A DNA stretch of 64,000 bases from UMGS1590 sp900552455 (GTDB lineage: Bacteria; Bacillota; Peptococcia; Peptococcales; Peptococcaceae): the NCBI GenBank assembly GCA_963931105.1, contig OZ007004.1, positions 2,356,001-2,420,000 of the forward strand. The letters are read 5' to 3'. Shown here in pieces: positions 45,467 to 53,561 of the stretch; the stretch's first letter is position 1; every line of letters starts with the position of its first letter. Under the pieces are notes generated by a model, which was not told the DNA's origin, did not search any database, and saw only the letters and a program-made list of their open reading frames with translations. Both the position numbers and the translations under genes were made by a program.

Positions 45467-45947
45467 CGCGCGCAGCCTTCTTGGCGATCGCGTCGAGGAT
45501 CGCATTGACAAATTTAAAGGATTCGTCCTCGCCGTAGAGCTTCGCCAGCTCCACCGCCTCGTTGATGACAACCACCGGGTTCGTTTTTTCCGGCGCAAAG
45601 CAGAGCTCGTAGACCCCCATGCGCAGAATGTTCTTGTCCGCGCTCATCATGCGCAGCGTGCTCCAGTTTCTCGCCTGGGCGTTGATCAGATTGTCGATGT
45701 CGACCAAATGCTCCATCGTGCCCGATACCGTGCTGCGGATGAAGGCCTTGTCGTCCGCCTCGATCGCGCTTTCCAGCGTGTCCACATCAAGCTCCGGAAA
45801 GATCTGGATGATGTTCGCCGCTTCCAGAAAATCCTCGAGGTTTTCCTTGTCCTCCAGATAATACTGCAGCACCTCCTGGTGATCGGTCTCGCCCATGTCG
45901 CTCGAATAAATGAGCAGAAATGCAATTTGTCGCGCTAATTTACGCAT
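45459..45947 (-). CDS. nusB: Transcription antitermination protein NusB
   Basis: A 162-residue all-helical RNA-binding protein that with NusE promotes antitermination of rRNA operons. The N-terminal ARQIAFLLIYSSDM and the C-terminal LRMGVYELCFA followed by VVINEAVELAKLYGEDESFK, then FVNAILDAIAK, are diagnostic. It overlaps asp23 by 8 bases and xseA by 8 bases. Confidence 0.94.
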   Translation of the reverse strand: MRKLARQIAFLLIYSSDMGETDHQEVLQYYLEDKENLEDFLEAANIIQIFPELDVDTLESAIEADDKAFIRSTVSGTMEHLVDIDNLINAQARNWSTLRMMSADKNILRMGVYELCFAPEKTNPVVVINEAVELAKLYGEDESFKFVNAILDAIAKKAARDE

Positions 45948-46374
45948 GTTGATCCCCCAATCCAGTTTCGTTTATATTGCTAAAATCGATGCCCTGTACA
46001 AAAATATCCACCACGCGCACCTTCGCGCCGGTCATTTCCTCCACAGCCCGCTTCACCCGCCGCTGAATGTCGCTGGCGAGATCCGGGATGCAGAAGCCAT
46101 AGCGCACCTTGATATTGATCACAATGTTGTAGCCGTCGTTTTTATAATCCACGCGGACACCCTTCGCAGCGTTCTTCTTGCCGAGCATACCGAGCGCGCC
46201 ATCAGTCACATTGCCGATGAAGCCCTCGCTCGCCGCGCCAAAGCTGTCCACAACCCCGTCGATGCTGGCCGCAGCGATCACCGCCGCATGCGCCACCACC
46301 TCGTCGTCCAGGCGGATCGTGCCAAATTCCGTCGTCGTCATCTGGCCATTTTCCGTGCGTTTTTCTTCAGCCAT
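45940..46374 (-). CDS. Asp23/Gls24 family envelope stress protein
   Basis: A 144-residue protein of the Asp23 family (YloU-like). The core (FGTIRLDDEVVAHAAVIAAA, then GVRVDYKNDGYNIVINIKV and VKRAVEEMTGAKVRVVDIFV) fits well. These proteins sit at the membrane or cytoplasm and are linked to alkaline and envelope stress and fatty-acid metabolism. I chose 46374 because AAGGAG lies 9 bases upstream; 46401 is also possible. It heads the long operon that ends with recN. Confidence 0.88.
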   Translation of the reverse strand: MAEEKRTENGQMTTTEFGTIRLDDEVVAHAAVIAAASIDGVVDSFGAASEGFIGNVTDGALGMLGKKNAAKGVRVDYKNDGYNIVINIKVRYGFCIPDLASDIQRRVKRAVEEMTGAKVRVVDIFVQGIDFSNINETGLGDQHA

Positions 46375-46423
46375 ACGCTCATTCTCCTTGTTCTCATCCA
46401 TCTGCGAAAGGTCACACTAATTT

Positions 46424-46452
46424 ATTATATCACATCCATCCCCGCTGGTCGA
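46424..46452 (-). promoter_or_regulatory. Promoter of the asp23-to-recN operon
   Basis: TCGACC and TATAAT separated by 17 bases on the minus strand, about 50 bases before the asp23 start. The rest of the gap 46375-46742 is filled by repeat DNA. Confidence 0.65.
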
Positions 46453-46501
46453 CCATTCTGGCATGAAATAAGAATTTTTGCTGCAAGCATAGTGGGGGGG
46501 T

Positions 46502-46536
46502 AAATTAGTAATTAGTGATTTTTAATGATTAATGAT
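46502..46536. repeat. Remnant of a repeat terminus
   Basis: AAATTAGTAATTAGTG followed by TTTTTAATGATTAATGATCC repeats the left end of the element at 46543-46751 in the same orientation. It is probably a leftover of a second insertion. Confidence 0.6.
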
Positions 46537-46542
46537 CCTCTC

Positions 46543-46751
46543 AAATTAGTAATTAGTAATGTTTAATGATTAATGGATGTAGCCTTTCGCTGTCGCTCCC
46601 GTGTGCCCTTTGGGTAAAGGCTGAATAATGTTCAGACTTGAGCACGCTAGCAGACAAAAATCAAAAAGGATATCTGCGGTCGAGACGCATAAGCGGCACG
46701 ATCGCAGATATCCAACATCAATTACTAATTACTCATTACTCATTAATCATT
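46543..46751 (-). repeat. Terminator-carrying repeat element, copy 1
   Basis: A 209-base element almost identical to 48025-48208. Its ends are imperfect inverted repeats built from ATTAGTAATTAGTAATG and (as reverse complement) ATTAATGAGTAATGAG. It contains the hairpin AGCCTTT...AAAGGCT and a strong stem at 46668-46713. Compared with copy 2 it has 7 and 18 extra bases and a few substitutions. The right end overlaps the last codons of the hipA-like gene: the stop codon at 46743-46745 lies inside the element. No transposase is encoded, so it resembles a MITE. Confidence 0.75.
46656..46713 (-). terminator. Terminator inside repeat copy 1
   Basis: GGATATCTGCG and CGCAGATATCC pair and are followed by TTTTTGATTTTTG on the minus strand, 30 bases after the hipA-like stop codon. 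Confidence 0.8.
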
Positions 46752-47654
46752 TGCGCAGCAATGCTTTTTATACGCCGGCAGGAGCAGACGCTCAAAACGT
46801 GCAGTGAGATAGGTTTTATAGAACGCCTTCTGCAGATTGCTGAGCAGCGGCTCCTGATCGATCAGCTCATAGATCGCCGACAGCTCAACACGCGGCACGA
46901 TCTCTGCCAGCGCAGCATTACAGTCGTCATGTTCACCAGCCATGAGAAAATCGTAATAGCTGATCTTTCTGCCATGCTCGTGAATGGCGGAAGTTGGAAA
47001 TTGGAAAATACGCACGTTCAGCGCTTCTTCATCTGCCAGCACCAGCTTCATTGTCGTCTCGTCGGCCTGGGGCAACAGACAGCTGCCACAGTCAAAAACC
47101 GGTGCAATGCTCGCTCGCCAGTTGTCAGAAGGATCCACAAGAAATCCCCAGTTGCCGTTGTGCCGATCAAAATTGCCCAGCAGCGCATCAACGACAAACA
47201 TGCGCCAGAAAAATCGTGCGACTGCATCCGGCGCAACGAATTGCTGCAGACTGAACGCTTCTTCGAGATCGACAAGCTCCGTACCACGCCCCTCATGCGC
47301 AGAATCGATCACCGTATTTTTGATCGAGCAGAAATCGTAAAAGATCTTTCCGCTCCCCTCTTTCTCGATTGTAAAATCCCTGCAGGCGCAAACGATCTTT
47401 GTTTTGCCGCGGACCACATAAGTCCCCAGCAAGGTTTCCTGCGCATCGATCCCGAGAAGGCGAAAAATCCGCGAACCAATGTGTTCGCTAAAGCAGCTAT
47501 TGGTATAGGAAAGAGTGGTCGGTTTGTCTTCTGCAGAAGGCGGAAACTTCAGCATATAGACAGCGCCCTCGTAAACGATGGCGATCTTTTTGCCGTTCGC
47601 ACCGTTGTAAGCCTTGTGCAGAATGCGCCGGCAGGATGTAAAATCGATGATCAT
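46743..47654 (-). CDS. HipA-like (CtkA-type) kinase-fold protein
   Basis: A 303-residue protein. There is a Lys in the nucleotide-binding N-lobe (VYMLKFPPS near 33), the catalytic-loop pattern DALLGNFDRHNGNWGFL near 157 and the metal-binding PVFDCGSCLLP near 187. These match the HipA C-terminal kinase family, including the short CtkA-like forms that lack the N-terminal HipA domain. HipA toxins phosphorylate glutamyl-tRNA synthetase; targets of short forms are less clear. The start at 47654 overlaps the stop of an 86-residue partner gene (ATGA), as in toxin-antitoxin pairs. Its last residues and stop codon come from an inserted repeat. Confidence 0.8.
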   Translation of the reverse strand: MIIDFTSCRRILHKAYNGANGKKIAIVYEGAVYMLKFPPSAEDKPTTLSYTNSCFSEHIGSRIFRLLGIDAQETLLGTYVVRGKTKIVCACRDFTIEKEGSGKIFYDFCSIKNTVIDSAHEGRGTELVDLEEAFSLQQFVAPDAVARFFWRMFVVDALLGNFDRHNGNWGFLVDPSDNWRASIAPVFDCGSCLLPQADETTMKLVLADEEALNVRIFQFPTSAIHEHGRKISYYDFLMAGEHDDCNAALAEIVPRVELSAIYELIDQEPLLSNLQKAFYKTYLTARFERLLLPAYKKHCCAND

Positions 47655-47911
47655 TGCAGCTCCTTCTTTCCCCAGAGAAATTTTTGGCGCAAATAGTCGG
47701 CGTGCGCTGGTGTGATGACACCGTCGCTGATCTCAGCAGCGTTGATGCTGCCGTAGAGCTCGCCCCAGAGGCAGTCGAGCAGCGGCGAGCCATTCGCCAG
47801 CCCTTCTTTGTAGGCATCAAGATCGTGCTGAAGATACTCAGGCAGACCATGCTCCCAGCTGCGGCGACGCATGGCCTCGAGCTCTGCTTCGTTGTAAGAA
47901 TGCGTAGCCAT
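47651..47911 (-). CDS. Small partner of the HipA-like kinase, possible antitoxin
   Basis: An 86-residue acidic helical protein (MATHSYNEAELEAMRRRSWE at its start, LRQKFLWGKKELQ at its end). I do not recognise the family and see no DNA-binding motif. It overlaps the kinase gene by four bases and has its own good ribosome site (AAAGGAGGG) and promoter, so it is the leading gene of a two-gene unit. An antitoxin or kinase regulator role is inferred only from this layout. Confidence 0.62.
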   Translation of the reverse strand: MATHSYNEAELEAMRRRSWEHGLPEYLQHDLDAYKEGLANGSPLLDCLWGELYGSINAAEISDGVITPAHADYLRQKFLWGKKELQ

Positions 47912-47934
47912 AAGCGCTCCCTCCTTTGCTTTTT

Positions 47935-47963
47935 ATGATAACGAATCTACCCATCCTGCGCAA
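47935..47963 (-). promoter_or_regulatory. Promoter of the HipA-like pair
   Basis: TTGCGC, 17 bases, TATCAT on the minus strand, 24 bases before the start codon at 47911. The gap from here to 48024 shows only a short inverted repeat (GATCGATACGCATCGA). Confidence 0.5.
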
Positions 47964-48024
47964 GGCTGTAAATTAAATAAAAAGGCAAGAGTCGATGCGT
48001 ATCGATCTCCAGCCAACAACAATT

Positions 48025-48208
48025 AAATTAGTAATTAGTAATGATTAATGGATGTAGCCTTTCGCTGTCGCTCAAGGCTGAATAATTTTCTGACTTGAGC
48101 ACGCTAGCAGACAAAAACCAAAAAGGATATCTGCGGTCGAGACGCGTAAGCGGAACGATCGCAGATATCCAACATCAATTACTCATTACTCATTAAACAT
48201 TAATCATT
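48025..48208 (-). repeat. Terminator-carrying repeat element, copy 2
   Basis: A 184-base copy of the element at 46543-46751, same orientation. It lacks 7 bases at the left end and 18 bases in the middle (the GTGTGCCC part), and differs otherwise by a handful of bases. Its right end overlaps the stop codon of the S-layer-homology gene (48204-48206). The two copies flank the HipA-like pair as direct repeats, with about 1.27 kb between them. Confidence 0.75.
48113..48170 (-). terminator. Terminator inside repeat copy 2
   Basis: The same GGATATCTGCG / CGCAGATATCC stem followed by TTTTTGGTTTTTG on the minus strand, just downstream of the S-layer-homology gene. Confidence 0.8.
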
Positions 48209-51200
48209 GAGCGAGGAACCGCTGCAGGATGGCAGCGACCTGTGCTCTTGTGGCGTTGCCCTGTGGCTGCAGCTGGTCTGCAGTTACGCCGGAGATGGGG
48301 CCCTCTGCTACTGCCCAGAACATGGTTTCTGTTGCCCAGGCGCTTGGCTGGTCGGTGTAGTTATCGAGATCGGCTCTTGCTGAAACATCCTGGCCTTTGT
48401 AGGCGCTGTAGTTCATCAGCATCGCTGCCAGCTGTTCGCGGGTGATCGCAGCGTTTGGCGAGAAGTTTCCGTCCCCCGTGCCGCTGACGACGCCTGCGCT
48501 GGCTGCCCAGTTGACTGCTGTGGCGTACCATTCGTCAGAAACGTCTGCGAAGCCTGCGGCTTGGGCACTCGTCACGCCTTCAAGACGGGCGAGGATGCTG
48601 ACGATCATGGCGCGGGTGGTGGTTTGTTCTGGGGCGAACGCATCCGCAGAAACGCCGGTCATCAGGCCGCCCGCATAGGCGTATTGGACGGCGTCTTTAT
48701 ACCAGGCGTTTGGCGCTACGTCGGTGAAGATCTCGCTGACGCTCACTGCGGCGTGGCTGTGGGTGTCTATGACGATGACGTATTGTGAAGCGTGGGTGAA
48801 TGGGATGGTGACGCTGCCGTCCTGGTCGATCCTGGCGGCGGCTTCAAAGTTCATGGCTTCTGCGCTCTCATCGTAGTGATAGAGGTTTGCCCAGTAGCCG
48901 GCGTTTTCCTTGCCGAGGGGCGCGGTCAACGTCATGGTGAAGCCAAATTCGCCATCATGGGCGAGGGTGATCTGGACGGTGCCGACTTCGCCGGTGATGG
49001 CATTGATGACGTTCACAGGGATGCCGCTGGTGTCGAGATCGACCCGGAGGTCGAGGTCGGTGAAGTCGGCGTCGGTTGGGATGTCGGCGCCGCTCACGCT
49101 CCACTGGACATTGCCGAGGTCGAAGGAAATTTCGACGTCTTTGCCAGCAAGGCTCTCAAGGATCTCTGCTGGGACTTTGGTTTCATCGCCCATGTCGATG
49201 GTGATCTCGCCGTTTTCAGCGTTCTCAAGCTGGTCAAGGATGGCGTCCCAGCCGCTGCTGTCCCCGGTGGATGGACCGGATGGTCCCTCTGGGGTAGACG
49301 GCGAGTGGCTGCTTGCGGTGCGCGCGGTGAGGGCGGCGCTGGCTGGCGAGGCGCTGTGGCTGTCGGTCTCGGCGTAGCGGGCGACGATCTCATAGCTGGT
49401 GGCGGCTGAAAGGCCCGTGAAGGTGGTCTCGCGCTGCCAGGTCTGGCCACCATCGATGCTGTATTCTGCTGGTGCGCCGCTTGCGCTGGCAGCGATGGCG
49501 TTCACAGGCAGGCTATGGCTGCTGCGGCTGGCGAGGGTTGGCGCGGCGGGGGCGCTCTGCTCAGCTTTGCTGATGCTGAAGGCCACGGGCGCGCTCTCCG
49601 CTGCGTTATGGGTCGCTGTCTCTGCCACGGTGGCGGTGACGGTGTAGCTGCCTGCTGCGGTTGGTGGTTCGCTGCTCGGGCCGTAAGCTGGTGCTACCCG
49701 TGCCCGCATAGCTGTAGGTCACGTCCGCGCCGGTATTGGTGTTGTTGGTCACGGAGGGCTGAACGGTCTCGCCGTAGGTTACACTGTCACAGGCGATCTC
49801 GATGCTGCCCGGGGCTTTGGTGACCATCTGCTCGGTACTCCGCATCTTTCCTCTGTGCCATTCGTCGGTCGCAATAATCTCTACAAGGATATTCTTGCCA
49901 ATGTCCTCCGCTGTCAGTGTATAGGAGACCTCTGTCGCGTTGGAGATTATCTCACCGCTCCGGTACCACTGGTAGGTGACGGTTTCATCGTCCTGCTTGG
50001 TATAGTTCGCCGTTAAGGTTTCGCCATACACGAAGTTGCCGCTGACCGTGGGCATGTTCTTAAGTATCGCCTTGTCGAGGGTGAGGGTCACGCTCTCCTC
50101 CACGGGATTAAATTCGCCGCTACCGCCGTAGGAGACGGTGAGGGTGAGGTTCTCGCCGATCGGGAGCCGCTTTTTCTTGGTGTCATAGCTCAGCTCGAAA
50201 GAACCGTCGGTCTATGCAGTCGCTGTGGCGAGTGAGACGGTCTCTCCGCCAGTTGGCGTATAGCTGAGGGTGGCGGTGTCCTCTTCTAGCGACAGGACGT
50301 TGGTGCTGGTGTTCGCCTTCCGTTCTGGGGTGAAGGTCACAGTGATGGTGTCCCCGTATTGGAAGTGATCCTCAAAACCGGTGTGGCCGCTGACGGTCAG
50401 GTTTCCCAGCTCGGTATCGGATTTCTTCGTGGTAACGGCCAGGCCGCTACTGGCCAGGGATGACTCATAGTAGTCGTTCCCGGCGTAGCGGGCGTAAAAC
50501 GTGTAGGACGTCACCGGCTGCAGACCATCGAAAACCAGATCATCCTGCCAACGTTCTTCCGGTACAGAAGTTTCGCCGCCCGTGGTATAGCCGTATTCGA
50601 TACCACCTATGCCGCCGGTGTCGGTGACGGCGCTTAGTGTAACGCTGGTGTCTGTCACATCAGTTGTGCTGCTGGGTGCATTCGGGGCGGCTTGCTCTTT
50701 TTTCGTTACGGTGCCGGTGACGCTCATGGAGCCGCTGCCAGACACATCGCCGCTCACGGTGACGCTGCCAGCACCGGTAATCGCGCCGCCATTGGTCAGC
50801 GTTACGCCCTCCGGCACGGTCAGGCTGGCGCCTTGGGGGATGGTCACTTTGGCGCCCTGCGGGATGGTGATGTCGCAGGGCAGGGTCAGGTTGCCGTAGG
50901 CGGTGTAGTTGCCGTCGGTGTCGGGGCGGATGCCTTGGCCGTCATCTCCATTTTGTTGCTGTGAGCCTTTACCGCCTCCAATATCATCAGCAGGCTCGTT
51001 TCCTTCTGCTGATTCACCAGCAGCTATTTTTACATTATCAGAGACAAAATAAATGACAGTTCCACAGGCCTCACCAGCACTGCCATCTGAACCTGCATTT
51101 CCGCCAATTCCAACGCCACCATATGCAGTACTTGAAGTGCCGCCGTTTACTGTTAAACTGCCTTCTCCCTGAATGATCAGTGAAGCGCTGTCCGGCACAT

Positions 51201-51639
51201 GAATACCTGGGGCTCCGGAACCATCAGTGCTACCATCTCCACCAGCAAGTGTATTTTCAGTATTCGCAGACAAGTCAATGGTCAATATTGACCCATTTGA
51301 TAAATCAATGGCGCTCTTGGCTGCGATATTTTGGTTACTATCAAGATCTGAACCCTTAATATTTACGCCAGCCAGCGTGATGGTGGCAGTCGCGTTTTCC
51401 GCGACGACGATACGGTCGCTGGTCGGCGTCGTCTCGCTGCTGTCCATGGAGATGGTGATGTTCGCGCCGTCGTTCACGGTGAGGACGCCGTTGGCGTAGG
51501 AGTAGCTGCTGTTGCCGGTTACGTTAAAATCGCCGGTGTCCCCTGCTGCCTGAGCTGGTGCTGCGCTGATGGGCAGGAGGCTGACGAGCATGGCCAAGGT
51601 GAGCAATGCGGCGAGGAATTTTCGTAATGGTTTGTGCAT
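48204..51639 (-). pseudogene. S-layer homology surface protein, interrupted by a stop codon and a frameshift
   Basis: A single gene of about 1,145 codons in pieces. It starts at 51639 (RBS AAAGGA) with a signal peptide ending QAAG, then repetitive threonine/glycine-rich beta segments (about residues 30-300) and fibronectin-like and bacterial-Ig-like repeats, and ends in three SLH domains (FTDVAPNAWYKDAVQYAYAG near the first) that anchor proteins to secondary wall polymers. At 50212-50214 an in-frame TAG cuts it; reading continues in the same frame (TDGSFELSYDTKKK). Near 49690 the frame shifts by one base between YSYAGTG and APAYGPSSE. Either the gene is decayed, or the sequence has errors, or it is phase-variable. 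Confidence 0.82.
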
Positions 51640-51770
51640 GGTTGTTCACGTCCTTTGTGGTGGTTTATTGCTGCGATCAGTTATATTGTTTTCTGGATCT
51701 GGGTATATTTTGGGCTGGGGGGTGGCGATTTCGCTGCTGAGGCTGGCGCGCTATTTTTCTGCAAACGCAA

Positions 51771-51819
51771 AAACGCACAGAAAGCACCGCTCGCGGGGAG
51801 CGGTGTTTTCTGTGCGTTT
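51771..51819. terminator. Long hairpin in the S-layer gene leader
   Basis: A nearly perfect stem of 22 pairs (AAACGCACAGAAA and CACCGCTC with their complements, loop CCCGC on the minus strand). On the minus strand TTTTTGCG follows; on the plus strand TTTAATTTG follows. It lies between promoter 51875-51904 and the S-layer start, so it could be an attenuator or the end of a small RNA of about 100 nt. Confidence 0.65.
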
Positions 51820-51874
51820 AATTTGTATGGGGATAGGTTAAAAAAGGACGGACTTAGCCTATGCGTGCGTTGCG

Positions 51875-51904
51875 AGTTTACGGCTGTGGCGCATGGGGTG
51901 TCAA
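51875..51904 (-). promoter_or_regulatory. Promoter upstream of the S-layer-homology gene
   Basis: TTGACA and TAAACT separated by 18 bases on the minus strand, about 235 bases before the start codon. Apart from this and the hairpin above, the stretch 51640-52066 shows nothing I recognise. Confidence 0.55.
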
Positions 51905-52066
51905 TCCTTTCGTGAGAATATTTTTGGGAAATGTGGAGGTTTCCTTGCTGTAGTATACCATATTTTTCTGATGTGGGAAACTGTTTTTGATGATCAGGGG
52001 CCGCCGAGGGGGCTTGCTGGAGGCTGAGGTGTTGTGTATGTGTGAAAAAACAGGGAGGAATTTCCA

Positions 52067-52234
52067 ATGATGAAGCGATTTTTGACGTTGAACGATCTGT
52101 TGCACGAGCAGGGGCTGAGCGCGGCGGCGCTGGCGGAGATCCGCACGCTGGGGCTGGAGGAGATGGATTCACAGAGCGACTGGAGATGCCACAAAAAAAC
52201 GCCCGCCGAGGCGAGCGTTTTGCATCATTTATAG
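52067..52234 (+). CDS. Short hypothetical protein, possibly a gene remnant
   Basis: A 55-codon plus-strand frame beginning MMKRFLTLNDLLHEQGL with a good ribosome site (GGGAGG). The first 30 residues look like a real helical protein; the rest runs through the terminator hairpin of the opposite antitoxin gene, as if the original gene had been cut by a deletion. No family recognised. Confidence 0.35.
   Translation: MMKRFLTLNDLLHEQGLSAAALAEIRTLGLEEMDSQSDWRCHKKTPAEASVLHHL
52194..52222 (-). terminator. Terminator after the lone antitoxin gene
   Basis: CGCTCGC-CTCG-GCGGGCG followed by seven T on the minus strand. Confidence 0.85.
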
Positions 52235-52265
52235 ATCTCCCGCTGGTGGCCGGCATGATACTGTG

Positions 52266-52439
52266 TCATCTCAGGCCAAGCTCCTGCTCAACCTCGTCCA
52301 GCGAATAGGTCACAGGATCTTCTCTATAGTCCTTCATCGCTTCCTCATAGCATTTCAGGTCGTACTCCTCGACAGGAGCGCTGTCTTCGTATAGCAGCTC
52401 CGGCTCGCCAGCATAGGCGATTCCATCTTTGATATACAT
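52266..52439 (-). CDS. Small antitoxin-like protein without a toxin
   Basis: A 57-residue protein starting MYIKDGIAYAGEPELLY and ending DPVTYSLDEVEQELGL. The second half (EEYDLKCYEEAMKDYR, then the TYSLDEV end) resembles C-termini of RelB-type antitoxins that wrap around RelE/ParE toxins; no DNA-binding N-terminus is present. A toxin gene normally overlaps its stop. Here the overlapping ATG at 52269 opens a frame of only 14 codons, ending at 52225 before a terminator, so the toxin has been lost. Its ribosome site is GGGAGG, 6 bases before the start. Confidence 0.6.
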   Translation of the reverse strand: MYIKDGIAYAGEPELLYEDSAPVEEYDLKCYEEAMKDYREDPVTYSLDEVEQELGLR

Positions 52440-52488
52440 AGCGCGCCTCCCTTACTTCAAATGTCAAGTTAATCATCCGCTCCCAGCT

Positions 52489-52896
52489 TCAGGCCAGATG
52501 CAGCTTTTCCTTCAGCGCCTCCTGCAGCACCTGGGAGAAATTGATCCCGCATTCCATCGCCTTCGCATTCAGCCACGCCGGCAGCGTCACCGTGCGTTTT
52601 ACAGATTTATTGACCGTCGCCATACGGATCGACGGCATATACACATCCACCATCATCGTGTATTGATCTGGGCTCAGCGTTAAATCCGCGATATTACTTG
52701 GTGCTGGAATCGGGTCGCCATCATCCTCAAGGCCGACCATGACCAGGCCAAGCAGCTCTCTGCCCATACGCAATGCATGTTCCTGATCGTCTCCATCGGT
52801 AGCAACATCGAGATCAGGAAACCATACAGAGATCGAGCCGTTGTCGTAAGGTGTACAGATGGCAGGATAAGCGTAAGTGTCTGGCAGCTTGTTCAT
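52489..52896 (-). CDS. hicB: HicB family antitoxin
   Basis: A 135-residue antitoxin. Residues 8-70 form the HicB partial RNase-H-like fold (YPAICTPYDNGSISVWFPDL, then EHALRMGRELLGLVMVGLED), and the last 35 residues form a ribbon-helix-helix (RTVTLPAWLNAKAMECGINF, then SQVLQEALKEKL). It binds HicA and represses the operon. It lies 29 bases after hicA, separated by a hairpin that contains the hicA stop codon. Confidence 0.9.
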   Translation of the reverse strand: MNKLPDTYAYPAICTPYDNGSISVWFPDLDVATDGDDQEHALRMGRELLGLVMVGLEDDGDPIPAPSNIADLTLSPDQYTMMVDVYMPSIRMATVNKSVKRTVTLPAWLNAKAMECGINFSQVLQEALKEKLHLA

Positions 52897-52919
52897 TATG
52901 GCACCTCCTTATAAAGCGC

Positions 52920-52945
52920 CGGGGCTTATTGAAATTTAAGCCCCG
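52920..52945 (-). promoter_or_regulatory. Hairpin at the hicA-hicB junction
   Basis: CGGGGCTTA and TAAGCCCCG pair around AATTTCAA. The stem's TAA is the hicA stop codon. CGGCGCTTTATAAGGAGG follows, so hicB's ribosome site is just outside. It could end part of the transcripts or tune hicB translation. Confidence 0.45.
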
Positions 52946-53123
52946 ACTGTCTTTCGATGCTTTTCAAGGTGTTTGGGGTGATGTCCTTGCGCGGATGTTG
53001 CAATGTCACCTTGCCCGGCTTCGTCGGGTGTTTGAACTGGTGATGATCGCCAACGCATTTGACTTCGTACCAGCCATCCTCTACGAGCATCTTCAGGATT
53101 TCGCGTGATGAGTAAGATTTCAT
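52926..53123 (-). CDS. hicA: HicA family mRNA interferase toxin
   Basis: A 65-residue double-stranded-RNA-binding-fold toxin. SREILKMLVEDGWYEVKCVG is followed by the catalytic-histidine segment DHHQFKHPTKPGKVTLQHP and the end DITPNTLKSIERQSGL, all typical. HicA cleaves mRNAs independently of the ribosome. The start at 53123 follows GGAGGTGGC. It is first in the hicAB operon, with promoter 22 bases upstream. Confidence 0.9.
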   Translation of the reverse strand: MKSYSSREILKMLVEDGWYEVKCVGDHHQFKHPTKPGKVTLQHPRKDITPNTLKSIERQSGLKFQ

Positions 53124-53144
53124 CGTGCCACCTCCTGCACCCCC

Positions 53145-53173
53145 ATTATAATACATACAATAATATTTATCAA
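53145..53173 (-). promoter_or_regulatory. hicAB promoter
   Basis: TTGATA, 17 bases, TATAAT on the minus strand. The AT-rich spacer is a likely place for HicB operators. Confidence 0.8.
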
Positions 53174-53213
53174 CAGAAAGCATCCGGCCGCCATTCAGAT
53201 CTACAGGTGCACG

Positions 53214-53241
53214 AAAAAGGGCCGGGCCCTTTGGCCCAGCC
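53214..53241 (-). terminator. Terminator of the alaS-ireB-ruvX-DUF1292 operon
   Basis: GGCTGGGCC-AAAG-GGCCCGGCC followed by CTTTTTCG on the minus strand. Confidence 0.88.
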
Positions 53242-53256
53242 TTGATGACGCGTCGC

Positions 53257-53550
53257 TTAGTCTTCCTGTTCGTCGACGTAGTTGTTCCAGAATTCGACGA
53301 TGGCTTCCCATTCGTCGTCGTCTTCGATGTCATAGAGCAGCTCTTCGCCGTCTTCAACGACGATCTTGAACGGAATGGCGCTGTCGTCTTCTTCCTCGTC
53401 CCAAGGCACGAGGATGGCGTAGTCGTTGCCGTTGAGTTCGACGCGTTCGAGCACCTGCAAGGTGTGTTCGTGGCCGTCTTCGTCTACGAGCACGACGAGG
53501 CCGTCTTCGAGTTCTTCTTCGTTGTCCAGATATTCTTTGTTTTCGTCCAT
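53257..53550 (-). CDS. DUF1292 family protein (YrzB-like)
   Basis: A 97-residue very acidic protein. VVLVDEDGHEHTLQVLERVE followed by DYAILVP and FKIVVEDGEELLYDIEDD is the DUF1292 pattern. The family almost always follows ruvX in Bacillota; no function is known. It ends the operon, 11 bases after ruvX. Confidence 0.85.
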   Translation of the reverse strand: MDENKEYLDNEEELEDGLVVLVDEDGHEHTLQVLERVELNGNDYAILVPWDEEEDDSAIPFKIVVEDGEELLYDIEDDDEWEAIVEFWNNYVDEQED

Positions 53551-53561
53551 GAGGATCCTCC

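Noticed and set aside
50212..50214. In-frame TAG in the S-layer gene read as pyrrolysine or programmed read-through
   Set aside because: A second, independent frameshift in the same gene makes simple decay or error more likely; no pyl genes seen.
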